Positions 26,473-35,284 of a DNA stretch of 64,000 nucleotides are shown one piece after another. Source of the stretch: Janthinobacterium agaricidamnosum (GTDB lineage Bacteria > Pseudomonadota > Gammaproteobacteria > Burkholderiales > Burkholderiaceae_D); the NCBI RefSeq assembly GCF_003667705.1, contig NZ_CP033019.1:6293736-6357735 (forward strand), in the 5' to 3' direction. The notes below the pieces were generated by a model. That model saw nothing but the letters and a program-made list of their open reading frames with translations. It did no database searches and was not told the DNA's origin. A program made the position numbers and the translations under genes. The number at the start of each line of letters is the position of its first letter. The stretch's first letter is position 1.

Positions 26473-28332
26473 ATGCAAACTTTGACCTTCCTGCGCGCGC
26501 TGGGCTGTGCGCTATTTTGCCAGCTAACGCTGGCTGCGCACGCCGATCCCCTCAGCTATGCGCGCTACGACCAGGTGCGCACGCGCGACCTGCAGCTGGA
26601 CCTGAAAGCCGACTTCAAGCAAAAGACGCTCTCCGGCTATGCCGAGCTGTCCTTGAACTGGATCGATCCGGCGGCGCGCACGCTGGTGCTCGATACGCGC
26701 GATCTGTCGATCGCCAAGGTGCAGGTACAGGACAAGCGCGGCGCCTGGCAGATGGCGCCGTACCAGCTGGACAAGGCCGACCCGGAAAAGGGCCAGGCGC
26801 TGCGCATCACCACCACGGGCCAGCCGGGCAAGGTGCGCGTCTACTATCACACGGCGCCGAACGCCATCGCGCTGCAGTGGCTCACGCCGCAGCAGACGAT
26901 GTCGGGCAAGCTGCCGTTCATGTTCAGCCAGTCGCAAAGCATCAACGCCCGCTCGTGGGTGCCTTCGCAGGATACGCCGGCCGTGCGCTTTACGTATAGC
27001 GCGCGCATCGAGGCACCAAGCGGCATGCGCGTCGTGATGAGCGCCGAGAACGACGAAAAGGCGACCGGCAAGGGCGGCTGGAAATTCAGGATGCCGCAGC
27101 CGATTCCCTCGTACCTGCTGGCCATCGCCATCGGCGAACTGGAAGTGCGCAAACTCGGCCCACGCTCCGCCGTGTATGCGGAACCGCCGCGCATCAAGGC
27201 GGCCGAGTACGAGCTGGCCGATACGGAAAAGATGATCCAGGCAGCCGAGGCGCTGTATGGCCCGTATGGCTGGGGGCGCTACGACATGATCGTGCTGCCG
27301 CCGTCGTTTCCCTACGGCGGCATGGAAAACCCGCGCCTGACCTTCCTCACGCCGACCATGATTGCGGGCGACCGCAGCCTGGTCGACCTGATCGCGCATG
27401 AACTGGCCCACTCCTGGTCGGGCAACCTGGTCACCAACGCCTCGTGGAAGCACATGTGGCTCAACGAAGGCTTCACCACCTACGTCACGACGCGCATCGT
27501 CGAGCAGCTGTATGGCAGCGACGTGGCGCAGATGGGCGTGCAGGTCGACCAGGAAGAACTGGCCGCGTCGATCAAGGAGTTGCCGGCGGCGAAAACGGCG
27601 CTGATCACGCGCGATGCGGATGTCAATCCCGCGGAAACGTACACGGACGACGGCATCATCTACCCGAAAGGCGCCTGGTTCCTGGCCACCATGGAGCGCC
27701 GCGCCGGCCGCGCCGTGTTCGACCCCTTCCTGCGCGGCTGGTTCGACCAGCATGCGTTCCAGAGCGTGACGACGGAGCAGTTCATCGCCTACCTGCGCAA
27801 GAACCTGCTGGCGCAGCATCCGGACGTGATGCCGGAAGCGGAACTCGAGGAATGGCTTTATGGCACGGGCGTGCCGGCCAGCGCGCAGCGCGTCGTCTCG
27901 CCGCGCCTGGCGCTGCTCGACCAGCACCGCGACGCCTGGCTGAAAGGCGAACTTGCCACCAAGGATCTGGGCATGGACAAGTGGATCGCCATCGAATCGA
28001 TGCACTTCCTGAACGACATCAACAACAAGGCCAGCGCGGCGCAATTGCGTGAGCTGGACCAGGTCTACGGCGTGGGCAAGAGCGGCAACAATGAAGTGGC
28101 CTACCGCTTCTACCTGGCCTCCGTGAACGCCGGCTACGACGTGCGCCAGCCCTTGCAGGCATTCCTGCTGAGCGTGGGCCGCCAGAAGTTCGTCGTGCCC
28201 CTGTACAGCGCCTTGATGAAGACGCCGCAGGGCCATGCCTGGGCCAAGGACGTGTATGCGCAGGCGCGCGAACGCTACCACCCGGTGACGCAGGAAAGCG
28301 TCGATAAATTGATGGCCGCGCAAGCGCATTGA
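26473..28332 (+). CDS. M1 family aminopeptidase, exported (leukotriene A4 hydrolase-like)
   Basis: This 619-residue zinc aminopeptidase has a signal peptide (residues 1-24, Ala-His-Ala-Asp cleavage region), so it is periplasmic. It carries the M1 exopeptidase signature Gly-Gly-Met-Glu-Asn-Pro (about residues 285-290) and the zinc site His-Glu-Leu-Ala-His from H309, with the third ligand in Trp-Leu-Asn-Glu-Gly. The C-terminal helical domain matches the leukotriene-A4-hydrolase-like subgroup in length and order. It removes N-terminal residues from peptides. It is followed after 22 bases by the serine hydrolase gene and probably shares its transcript. Confidence 0.92.
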   Translation: MQTLTFLRALGCALFCQLTLAAHADPLSYARYDQVRTRDLQLDLKADFKQKTLSGYAELSLNWIDPAARTLVLDTRDLSIAKVQVQDKRGAWQMAPYQLDKADPEKGQALRITTTGQPGKVRVYYHTAPNAIALQWLTPQQTMSGKLPFMFSQSQSINARSWVPSQDTPAVRFTYSARIEAPSGMRVVMSAENDEKATGKGGWKFRMPQPIPSYLLAIAIGELEVRKLGPRSAVYAEPPRIKAAEYELADTEKMIQAAEALYGPYGWGRYDMIVLPPSFPYGGMENPRLTFLTPTMIAGDRSLVDLIAHELAHSWSGNLVTNASWKHMWLNEGFTTYVTTRIVEQLYGSDVAQMGVQVDQEELAASIKELPAAKTALITRDADVNPAETYTDDGIIYPKGAWFLATMERRAGRAVFDPFLRGWFDQHAFQSVTTEQFIAYLRKNLLAQHPDVMPEAELEEWLYGTGVPASAQRVVSPRLALLDQHRDAWLKGELATKDLGMDKWIAIESMHFLNDINNKASAAQLRELDQVYGVGKSGNNEVAYRFYLASVNAGYDVRQPLQAFLLSVGRQKFVVPLYSALMKTPQGHAWAKDVYAQARERYHPVTQESVDKLMAAQAH

Positions 28333-28354
28333 ACCTTCTTTGGACAACCTGACC

Positions 28355-29992
28355 ATGCATACCATGAATCGCCTCGCCGCCGCCATCGTGCTGGCGTTTT
28401 CCAGCATCGCCGTGCCGGCGCTGGCATTTGACGCAGCCCCCGTCGTTGCCGCAGCGCCGGTTCCTGCGCCTGCCTTCGATCTTGAGCGCGACGTCGCCAC
28501 CGCCCTGAAAGTGTTCGACGTGCCCGGCATGGCGATCGCCATCGTCAAGGATGGCAAAGTCGTCACCGCCAAGGGTTTTGGCGTACGCAAGCTGGGCGAA
28601 CCGGCCGCCGTCGATGCGCAGACCGTGTTCGAGGTGGCATCGAACTCGAAGGGTTTTACGGCCGCCGCGCTGGCCATGCTGGTCGACGAGGGCAAGCTGG
28701 CCTGGGACGATCCCGTCACCAAGCATCTGCCCGGCTTCCAGATGCACGATTCCTACGTGACGGGCGCCATGACCATCCGCGATTTGCTGACGCACCGCAG
28801 CGGCCTGGGGCTGGGTGCCGGCGACTTGCTGTGGTGGCCCACCACCACGTTCAGCACCGACGAGATCATCGAGAAGCTGCGCTACATCCGTCCGGCCACG
28901 AGTTTTCGCAACAGCTATGCCTACGATAACCTGCTGTACATCGTGGCCGGCAAGATCATCGCCGACAAGGCGGGGAAAAGCTGGGGCGAGGCCATGCATG
29001 AGCGCATCCTGGCGCCGCTGGGCATGACGGGCACCACGACCAGCCTGGCCGAGAATGCGGGCAATCCCGATGTCGCCAGCGCGCACAGCAAGATCGACGG
29101 CAAGATCGCCGCCGTCAAGTCGATGCCCGTGCCGAACGCCGTGGGCGCCGTGGGCATCAACACGAATGCGGAAGACATCGCCAAGTGGATGATGGTGCTG
29201 CTCGATGGCGGCAAGATCGCCGGCGTGCAGGACAAGGACGGCAAGGAAGCGCGTCTGTTCAGCGAAAAGCAGGGCCGCGAAATGTGGACGGCGCAAACGC
29301 CGATCAAGATCCCCGAGCCGAAACCGGCATTGGCCGCGACGAAACCGAACTTCAGCGCGTATGGCCTGGGCTTCCAGCTGCGCGACTACAAGGGCATGAA
29401 GGTCGCCATGCACGGCGGCGCGCTGCAGGGATTCTATTCGCGCGTGGTGATGGTGCCGGAAGCGAAATTGGGCGTGGCCATCCTCACCAATGCGGAAAAT
29501 GGCGGTTCGATGACGGCGCTGCAATGGCGCATCCTCGACCATTACCTGCAGGCGGCGCCGTCGGACTGGCTGGCGCTGGTGGCCAAGGTGGAGCAGGACC
29601 AGCATGCGGAAGAAGTGAAAAAGCAGGGCAAGGCGTCGAGCGCGCGCGCGGCGAAATCGCAGCCATCGCTGCCGCTGGCGGCGTATGACGGCGAGTATGA
29701 AGACGCCTGGTACGGCAAGGTCGTGATCAAGCCGGAAGGGAAAAAACATATCCTCAGTTTTACGCGCACGCCGGACCTGACGGGCGAGCTGGAACACTGG
29801 CAGCACGACACCTTCATCGTGCGCTGGAAAGAGCGCAATTTCAACGCCGACGCCTACGTGACGTTCTCGCTCAATCCCGATGGCAGCATCGACCGGGTAA
29901 AGATGGCGCCCGTGTCGGCCGAGACGGATTTCAGCTACGACTTCCAGGACCTGAGCCTGGTGCCGGTGAAGCCGAAGGAAGCGAAGAAATAA
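28355..29992 (+). CDS. Serine hydrolase, class C beta-lactamase/DD-peptidase fold, exported
   Basis: This 545-residue protein has a signal peptide (residues 1-24) and a beta-lactamase-type serine hydrolase domain (about 45-390). The nucleophile motif Ser-Asn-Ser-Lys gives S96 and K99, and a Tyr-Ala-Tyr-Asp-Asn segment near 190 can supply the second catalytic Tyr-x-Asn. A C-terminal DUF3471-like beta domain (about 440-540) is typical of esterase or D-aminopeptidase-like members. The substrate may be a peptide, ester or D-amino-acid compound. A TTG 15 bases upstream keeps the frame, but the ATG fits the signal peptide better. An excellent terminator follows. Confidence 0.88.
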   Translation: MHTMNRLAAAIVLAFSSIAVPALAFDAAPVVAAAPVPAPAFDLERDVATALKVFDVPGMAIAIVKDGKVVTAKGFGVRKLGEPAAVDAQTVFEVASNSKGFTAAALAMLVDEGKLAWDDPVTKHLPGFQMHDSYVTGAMTIRDLLTHRSGLGLGAGDLLWWPTTTFSTDEIIEKLRYIRPATSFRNSYAYDNLLYIVAGKIIADKAGKSWGEAMHERILAPLGMTGTTTSLAENAGNPDVASAHSKIDGKIAAVKSMPVPNAVGAVGINTNAEDIAKWMMVLLDGGKIAGVQDKDGKEARLFSEKQGREMWTAQTPIKIPEPKPALAATKPNFSAYGLGFQLRDYKGMKVAMHGGALQGFYSRVVMVPEAKLGVAILTNAENGGSMTALQWRILDHYLQAAPSDWLALVAKVEQDQHAEEVKKQGKASSARAAKSQPSLPLAAYDGEYEDAWYGKVVIKPEGKKHILSFTRTPDLTGELEHWQHDTFIVRWKERNFNADAYVTFSLNPDGSIDRVKMAPVSAETDFSYDFQDLSLVPVKPKEAKK

Positions 29993-30005
29993 AGGGTCGC
30001 TACCG

Positions 30006-30034
30006 AAACCGCAGCCTGGGCTGCGGTTTTTTTT
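30006..30034 (+). terminator. Rho-independent terminator of the peptidase/hydrolase operon
   Basis: A perfect 10-base-pair stem (30006-30015 with 30020-30029) and a four-base loop run into eight T residues, 14 bases after the serine hydrolase stop. Confidence 0.92.
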
Positions 30035-30259
30035 CGCCCGTTGCCATGCAAATGCGCGGCGCAAGGGCGGCGGGCCGGTTTTTATTCCATGAAATGGGGC
30101 GAAAAATAAACGTTATCTTGATTTGTGGTTTGCGTATTTACTAACTTTTCAAGGTGCTACTATTTCCACGCGTCATAAGCCCGGAGATGGCTGAATGCGG
30201 GCGGCTGGCGCTTGTGCCATGGTTTTTATATCGACTCAACTCTTGGGAATGGGATAAAA

Positions 30260-30454
30260 ATGATCAATGTGAAAAAAGCCGTATTTGTCTTTTGCGCCGC
30301 CGTCGGTTTTGCCGGCGCCGTCAGTTCTTCGGCGTATGCCCTGCCGTCGCGCGAAACCTGCGAGGAAGCCCGCGATTCCTGTCTCGCCGATGGCAATGAA
30401 AACGACTGCGCGCTGGTGCGTCGCCTGTGCGGCGTGTACGGCATCCACCTGTAG
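30260..30454 (+). CDS. Small Cys-rich exported protein
   Basis: This 64-residue protein has a Sec signal peptide (about residues 1-28, Ser-Ala-Tyr-Ala-Leu cleavage region). The mature part of about 37 residues contains four Cys residues (Cys-x6-Cys-x8-Cys-x6-Cys), suggesting two periplasmic disulfides. I do not recognise a family. The start is taken at the ATG after a GGGA-containing stretch, because an upstream in-frame ATG would spoil the signal peptide. A similar small Cys-rich secreted protein lies at 57322-57509. It stands alone between a terminator and a convergent methyltransferase gene. Confidence 0.7.
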   Translation: MINVKKAVFVFCAAVGFAGAVSSSAYALPSRETCEEARDSCLADGNENDCALVRRLCGVYGIHL

Positions 30455-30513
30455 CCGGCAGGTAAATCCGCGCTCGGGCGGCGCGCCGGATTGGCACGCC
30501 GCCGTTGGATTGA

Positions 30514-31344
30514 CTATGGCTTGACGAACTTCAAGGTCATGCGGTCGCTCTCGCCGATGGCCGTGTACTTGGCCCGGTCCACATCCTTGTTGGCGTAGGT
30601 GGGCGGCAGCGCCCAGACGCCGCCTTGATGGTCCGCCGTGTCTTTCGGATTGGCGTTGATGTCCGACTTGGCCGCCAGCTTGAAGCCCGCGTTCTCGGCC
30701 AGCTTGATCACATACGCTTCGTGCATGTAGCCGCTGCTGGCCGTGGCATCCTGCGTCTTGTGCGCCGGCAGGCGATGTTCAACGACGCCGAAGACGCCGC
30801 CCGGTTTCAGGCTGTCATACACTTCCTTGAACAGGGTCTGCATGCCCGCTTCGCCGATCGGTATCCAGTTGTGGATATTGCGGAAGGTGAGCACCATGTC
30901 GGCCGTGCCCTTGGGCGCGATGCGGTAGGTGGTGGGCGGTGCGAAGGCGCCGATTTCCACCTTGCCGAAGGCGGCCGGGTTGGCGTCGAGTTTTTGCTGG
31001 AAGCGCGCCGCGCCGCGGCGGGCACCTTCGCTGGCCGATTGCGGGTCGTTGCCGGCGGCGATCAGCTTGCCATTGTCGCGCAGGTAGGGCGCCAGGATCT
31101 CCGTGTACCAGCCGCCGCCGGGCGCCAGTTCCACCACCGTCATGGTCGGCTTGATGCCGAAGAACGTCAGCGTTTCATACGGGTGGCGGGCGCTGTCGCG
31201 CAGCGCGTTGGCTGGCGTGCGCGCACTGCCGGCGATGGCCGCTTTCGGGGCCGCGTCGCCCGTGTCTGCGGCCAGTGCCGCGCCGCTGCCGCCACAGGCC
31301 AGCATGACCGTCAGGGCCGCGGCCAGGGATACTCGCTTCATCAT
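30514..31344 (-). CDS. Exported class I SAM-dependent methyltransferase-like protein
   Basis: This protein of about 276 residues starts with a signal peptide ending around Ala-Leu-Ala-Ala, and carries a class I methyltransferase fold. Motif I is seen as Val-Val-Glu-Leu-Ala-Pro-Gly-Gly-Gly-Trp-Tyr-Thr, and a later Leu-Lys-Pro-Gly-Gly-Val segment follows the fourth strand. SAM is not expected in the periplasm, so either the protein binds something else or the N-terminus serves as an anchor. Such predicted exported methyltransferases recur in proteobacteria without assigned function. Three consecutive ATG codons (31341, 31344, 31347) leave the start open; 31344 has the best spacing to a GGAG. 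Confidence 0.82.
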   Translation of the reverse strand: MMKRVSLAAALTVMLACGGSGAALAADTGDAAPKAAIAGSARTPANALRDSARHPYETLTFFGIKPTMTVVELAPGGGWYTEILAPYLRDNGKLIAAGNDPQSASEGARRGAARFQQKLDANPAAFGKVEIGAFAPPTTYRIAPKGTADMVLTFRNIHNWIPIGEAGMQTLFKEVYDSLKPGGVFGVVEHRLPAHKTQDATASSGYMHEAYVIKLAENAGFKLAAKSDINANPKDTADHQGGVWALPPTYANKDVDRAKYTAIGESDRMTLKFVKP

Positions 31345-31429
31345 CATATGCTCCATGCGTGATTGGATCGGTTGGTGAATTGGTGGCGATCGCCATCAAT
31401 GCCGATCATCGGGCAAGCACGCTGGCCGG

Positions 31430-32086
31430 TCAAGCGGATTCCGTCCCCCAGGCGGCGGCATACGGGGGCAACTCGCAGGTGTTGAGCGCATCGGCGATGG
31501 CCGTGCCACGGCCGTGCGTAAAGGGCAGTTCGCCCGTCCAGACGGCATGCGCCATGTCGTCCGCGTCGTCGAGTGGGCCGCCCTGGCGCTGCTTGACGGC
31601 ATATTCGTCGAGCGCGATGCGCAGCACGGTGGTGGCCGCGTATTCCTTGGCGCTGCCGCCGCGCACGTGCGCCAGGCGTCCCGGCACCAGCTTTTCCATC
31701 AGCGCGTCCATGGCCGCATGCTGCCGGCCGATATCGCTTACTTTTTCAAACTGCCCGTACACCATCGCCGAACGGTAGTTCATCGTGTGATTGAAGGCGG
31801 AGCGCGCCAGCACCAGGCCGTCGAGATGGGTGATGGTCACGCAGACGTCGCTCTCTTGCAGGCGCTTGAGCATGCGGCTGCCGTTCGAACCATGGATGTA
31901 CAGGTGGCCCTCGATGCGCCAGCAGGCGGTCGGGATGCAATGGCTGCCCTTGTCGTCGTGGAAGGCGATATGGCACAGGTAGGCGGCATCGACGATGGCG
32001 TACAGGGCGGCTTGCTCGTAGCTGGCCAGTTCGGCGACGCGGCGCACGCGGGTACGGGGGCTGGGAGGCAGGGCGGTAGCGGTCAT
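31430..32086 (-). CDS. Pyridoxamine 5'-phosphate oxidase family (FMN-binding split barrel) protein
   Basis: This 218-residue cytoplasmic protein has the split-barrel flavin fold. A region of the form Ile-Pro-Thr-Ala-Cys-Trp-Arg-x-Glu-Gly-His-Leu-Tyr-Ile-His-Gly leads to an Asn-Gly-Ser-Arg-Met flavin-phosphate-binding segment. It is not PdxH itself, being of the general nitroimidazole-reductase-like/PPOx subgroup. The gene is divergent from a MocR-type PLP regulator across 108 bases. That arrangement is common in proteobacteria and points to regulation of this gene by PLP or a related metabolite. Confidence 0.85.
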   Translation of the reverse strand: MTATALPPSPRTRVRRVAELASYEQAALYAIVDAAYLCHIAFHDDKGSHCIPTACWRIEGHLYIHGSNGSRMLKRLQESDVCVTITHLDGLVLARSAFNHTMNYRSAMVYGQFEKVSDIGRQHAAMDALMEKLVPGRLAHVRGGSAKEYAATTVLRIALDEYAVKQRQGGPLDDADDMAHAVWTGELPFTHGRGTAIADALNTCELPPYAAAWGTESA

Positions 32087-32099
32087 GGCGGGAATCCGG

Positions 32100-32128
32100 T
32101 TGGTTGAAGAAGCAGGCCGCACTATAAT
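32100..32128 (+). promoter_or_regulatory. Promoter of the MocR-type regulator gene
   Basis: TTGGTT (32100-32105), a 17-base spacer and a perfect TATAAT (32123-32128) lie 66 bases before the regulator start, in the divergent intergenic region. This is also where MocR regulators usually bind to control themselves and the neighbour. Confidence 0.6.
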
Positions 32129-32194
32129 CGGCATCTGGCCCTGAAAAAAGATCCAGAACTGCCAAATAATATAGAGCCACGATGAAAGGGGCGC

Positions 32195-33667
32195 ATGGAT
32201 TTCGCTTTGCTGCTGGGCGCGTTCGAGCGCACGCACCGCGAGCGGGGCTGGCCGCGCCAGCGCCTGCTGCATGAATGCCTGCGCGCGGCCATCCGCGGCG
32301 GCCAGCTGGCGCCGGGCACGCGGCTGGCCGCCACGCGCGTGCTGGCGGCCGAACTGGGCGTGGCGCGCAATACCGTGCTGTATGCCTACGAGCAGCTGGC
32401 CAGCGAAGGGTTTGTCTTGCCGGACCGGCGCGGCACCGTTGTCGCCGGCGGCGCCGGCATGCCGGTGACGTCGCCAGTGAGCGGTGGCCAGGATGGCTTG
32501 TCGCGCCGCGCCCGGCATTTGCGCGGCGTGTCAGGACAGGATGCCAGCGCGGCGCTGGTGTTTCCCGCCGACGCCATGGGCGCGTTCGCGCCTGGGGTAC
32601 CGGCGCTCGACGCATTTCCGCTGGCGCAGTGGCGGCGCATGCTGGACCGCGCGTGGCGCGCGCTGACGCCGCGCCAGCTCAATTACGGCGACCCTGCCGG
32701 CGAGCCCCAGCTGCGCATGGCCATCGCCGACCATTTGCGCGCCGCGCGCGGCGTCGTCTGCGATGCGGGCCAGGTGTTCATCACGGATGGCACGCAGAGC
32801 AGTCTCGATGTCTGCCTGCGCGCCTTTGCCGACCAGGGCGACACCTTGTGGATCGAGCATCCCGGCTATGGCGGCGCGCTGGCGGCGGGCCGTGGCGCCG
32901 GCTTGCAGGTGACCGGTATCGCCGTCGACATCGATGGCATCGCGCCGACGGACGCCGACTGGCGCGATACGCCGCCGCGGCTGATCTATACGACGCCGTC
33001 GCACCAGTATCCGACGGGCAGCGTGCTCAGTCCCGCGCGCCGCATGGCGCTGCTCGAACGCGCGCGCGCGGCCAGAGCGCTGATCATCGAAGACGATTAC
33101 GACAGCGAGTTTCGCCATGGCGGACCGCCCCTGGCGGCCATGCAGGGACTGGTGGCCGACGCGCCCGTCGTGTATCTGGGCACCTTCAGCAAGACCATGT
33201 TCCCCGCCTTGCGCATCGCCTTTATCGTCGTGCCGGCCGCGCTGGCCGGCGCCTTCGCGCAGATGCAGGCGCAGGGCGCCGCGCGCGGCCGCGTCGCCGA
33301 GCAGCTGGCGCTGGCCGAGTTCCTGCGCAGTGGCCTGTTTGCGCGCCACGTGCGCCGCATGCGCAGGCTGTACCGCCAGCGCCGCGACGCCTTGAGCGAG
33401 GCCTTGCGGCGCCATGCGTGTGCGGGCGCGGCCATCCATGGCGGCACGGCCGGCATGCACCTGGCGCTGCGTTTTCACGATAGCGCATGGGATGACCTGG
33501 CGCTGAGCCGCCGCGCCGCGCAGGACAGCATCGTGGCGCTGGCGCTGTCCGCGCATGGCACCGGCGAGGGACCAGGCTGGAACGGTTTCCTGCTCGGTTA
33601 TGCGCAGGTGCCGGCCGAGAACATGGATGGCCTGGCGCGCCGCTTGGGCGCGCTGCTGCCGGCGTGA
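32195..33667 (+). CDS. MocR/PdxR-type regulator (GntR winged helix fused to aminotransferase I domain)
   Basis: This 490-residue regulator has an N-terminal GntR winged helix-turn-helix (about residues 15-85). The recognition region reads Leu-Gly-Val-Ala-Arg-Asn-Thr-Val-Leu-Tyr-Ala-Tyr. The large C-terminal domain (about 120-485) is a fold-type I aminotransferase that binds PLP through K333 in a Thr-Phe-Ser-Lys motif. An Asp-Asp-Tyr-Asp-Ser-Glu-Phe segment upstream is typical of the family. MocR proteins use PLP or a PLP adduct as effector and generally control a divergent gene, here the PPOx-family protein. It converges on the spermidine-synthase-like gene with 15 bases between stops. Confidence 0.9.
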   Translation: MDFALLLGAFERTHRERGWPRQRLLHECLRAAIRGGQLAPGTRLAATRVLAAELGVARNTVLYAYEQLASEGFVLPDRRGTVVAGGAGMPVTSPVSGGQDGLSRRARHLRGVSGQDASAALVFPADAMGAFAPGVPALDAFPLAQWRRMLDRAWRALTPRQLNYGDPAGEPQLRMAIADHLRAARGVVCDAGQVFITDGTQSSLDVCLRAFADQGDTLWIEHPGYGGALAAGRGAGLQVTGIAVDIDGIAPTDADWRDTPPRLIYTTPSHQYPTGSVLSPARRMALLERARAARALIIEDDYDSEFRHGGPPLAAMQGLVADAPVVYLGTFSKTMFPALRIAFIVVPAALAGAFAQMQAQGAARGRVAEQLALAEFLRSGLFARHVRRMRRLYRQRRDALSEALRRHACAGAAIHGGTAGMHLALRFHDSAWDDLALSRRAAQDSIVALALSAHGTGEGPGWNGFLLGYAQVPAENMDGLARRLGALLPA

Positions 33668-33682
33668 TGCGGCGCTACCGCC

Positions 33683-34462
33683 TTACTGCTGATCCTGCAT
33701 CCACTGCTTCAAGCCGTTGACCCAGTTCTTGGCGGGCAGGTTGAACTGTTTCTTGATGGTGGCGGCGCGTTCATATAGCTCGCTGAAGTCGAGCGATGGC
33801 GATTTTTTGAAGGCCAACACGACGATGTTTTCATCTTCCATTTCCGGCACCCAGACGACGGCGTCGAAGACCAGTTCCATCGCCTGCAAGTTCTTGTCGT
33901 AGTTGGGGAAGTCGCCGAAGACATTCGTGCACATGATGCCGTCGTCCGTCAGGCAGTCAAAGCAGGCCTGGTAGAACTCGGGCGTGTCGAGCACGGGGCC
34001 GCGAGCGTCTTCGTCGTACAGGTCCACTTGCAACGCGTCGACCGTGCCGTGGTTGGCCGGGTCGAGCACGAAGTCGAGCGCATTCATTTCGCGCACGTCG
34101 AGGCGAGCATCGTTCGGCGGCAGCGCGAACTGGGCGCCGCAGATGGCGATCACGTTCGGATTGAGTTCGATGGCCGTGACCGTGGCGTCGGGAAAGCGGC
34201 GGTAGCTGAACTTGGTCAGCGCGGCGCTGCCCAGACCCAGCTGCACGATGCGTTTGGGCTGCGTCTTGAACAGCATCCACATCATCATCATCTGCACGTA
34301 CTCGAGCTCGATGGCGTCCGGTTTGTCCAGGCGCATGGCGCCCTGCACCCACTTGGTGCCCAGGTGCAGGTAGCGGATGCCGCGGTGTTCGGTGGTGGTG
34401 GCGGGCGGGTGGCCCGGGTGGCTGAAAGCGGTGTTGCTGGTGGAGATAAAGTCGGTCGTCAT
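33683..34462 (-). CDS. Spermidine synthase-like protein
   Basis: This 259-residue protein has the Rossmann core of polyamine aminopropyltransferases. A Gly-Leu-Gly-Ser-Ala-Ala-Leu-Thr segment stands in motif I, an Ala-Ile-Glu-Leu-Asn-Pro segment supplies the cofactor-ribose acidic residue, and an Asp-Leu-Tyr-Asp-Glu-Asp segment occupies the active-site loop region. The classical N-terminal beta domain of SpeE is short, as in the many speE-like proteins of unknown substrate in betaproteobacteria. No speD (AdoMet decarboxylase) gene is nearby. A fused membrane domain is absent. Confidence 0.83.
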   Translation of the reverse strand: MTTDFISTSNTAFSHPGHPPATTTEHRGIRYLHLGTKWVQGAMRLDKPDAIELEYVQMMMMWMLFKTQPKRIVQLGLGSAALTKFSYRRFPDATVTAIELNPNVIAICGAQFALPPNDARLDVREMNALDFVLDPANHGTVDALQVDLYDEDARGPVLDTPEFYQACFDCLTDDGIMCTNVFGDFPNYDKNLQAMELVFDAVVWVPEMEDENIVVLAFKKSPSLDFSELYERAATIKKQFNLPAKNWVNGLKQWMQDQQ

Positions 34463-34483
34463 GGCGCCAGTTTAGCAGCCGCC

Positions 34484-34510
34484 AAAGAAAAAGACGCCGT
34501 GGCGTCTTTT
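34484..34510 (-). terminator. Rho-independent terminator of the PEP-CTERM gene
   Basis: A hairpin pairs 34489-34496 with 34503-34510. In the leftward direction it is followed by a T-rich tract, and it lies 12 bases after the PEP-CTERM stop. Confidence 0.75.
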
Positions 34511-34521
34511 GGTTAGAGCGC

Positions 34522-35046
34522 TCAAGATTGCTTGCGGCGTCGCGCCAGGAAGCCGAGTATGCCCAGGCCGGCCAGCAGCATGCCATAGGTTTCCGGTTCG
34601 GGAACGGGCGCCAGGTTCAGATTGAAGACGCCGCCATAGCTGCCGCCCTTGGTATTGCCGATGACGGTGAGGACCAGCGGGCCGTTGAACAGGAGGCTTG
34701 TAGGCGCCAGGACTTCGCCCTGGGCATAGCCAAAGGGGGTGGGGCTGCCAAACCCCGTCAGGCCGATGCCATTCAGGTTGGCGCTGGTGAAGCTGATGGA
34801 AGAGCTGTCCGAACCCGTGACGGACAGGTTGGCCAGGAAGGCTTGCGCGGTTGAACCGAAGGTCGCGTTGGGCGTGAACGTGAACGTATCGGTGAAGTCG
34901 CCGAGCGGGCTGGGAACGGCGCTGAAGCCGCTGGTCCACAGATTGCCCGTGGTATTGACGAGGTTGACTGTGTAGGCGGTGGCGCTGGCGCTGCCAATGG
35001 AAGCAGCGCTCAGGACTGCCGCTGCGATGAGTGATTTTAATTTCAT
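34522..35046 (-). CDS. FxDxF-type PEP-CTERM exported protein
   Basis: This 174-residue protein has a signal peptide (residues 1-23). The Ser/Thr/Gly/Asn-rich beta-type body contains the naming motif as Phe-Thr-Asp-Thr-Phe. The C-terminal PEP-CTERM sorting signal reads Val-Pro-Glu-Pro-Glu-Thr, followed by a hydrophobic helix and a Arg-Arg-Arg-Lys end. Such proteins are processed by an exosortase (EpsH/XrtA-type) and linked to exopolysaccharide or biofilm production. No exosortase gene is in the window, so it must be elsewhere. It has its own promoter and terminator and is thus monocistronic. Confidence 0.9.
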   Translation of the reverse strand: MKLKSLIAAAVLSAASIGSASATAYTVNLVNTTGNLWTSGFSAVPSPLGDFTDTFTFTPNATFGSTAQAFLANLSVTGSDSSSISFTSANLNGIGLTGFGSPTPFGYAQGEVLAPTSLLFNGPLVLTVIGNTKGGSYGGVFNLNLAPVPEPETYGMLLAGLGILGFLARRRKQS

Positions 35047-35100
35047 ATTGATCCCCGCGAAAAAACGATTAATGTTTCAAAAAAACCGTACCGCGTTGAT

Positions 35101-35129
35101 AAATTATCGCCGAGACTAGTCATTGTCAA
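35101..35129 (-). promoter_or_regulatory. Promoter of the PEP-CTERM gene
   Basis: On the minus strand a perfect TTGACA (35124-35129) is followed either by TAATTT at 17 bases or by GATAAT at 15 bases. It lies in an AT-rich 238-base region (35047-35284) that holds no gene. Confidence 0.6.
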
Positions 35130-35284
35130 TTAGTTATTTTGATATCATTATGCAAACTCAAATAGCTTATTTCTAACACACGGGCATGGGGCTCGCTCAG
35201 TTGCAATACTGGACATGATAATTGTCAGTGTTGCACTGAAAATTAATCGCGGATGATGTGATTTAAAAATCGTTACACAAGGAA

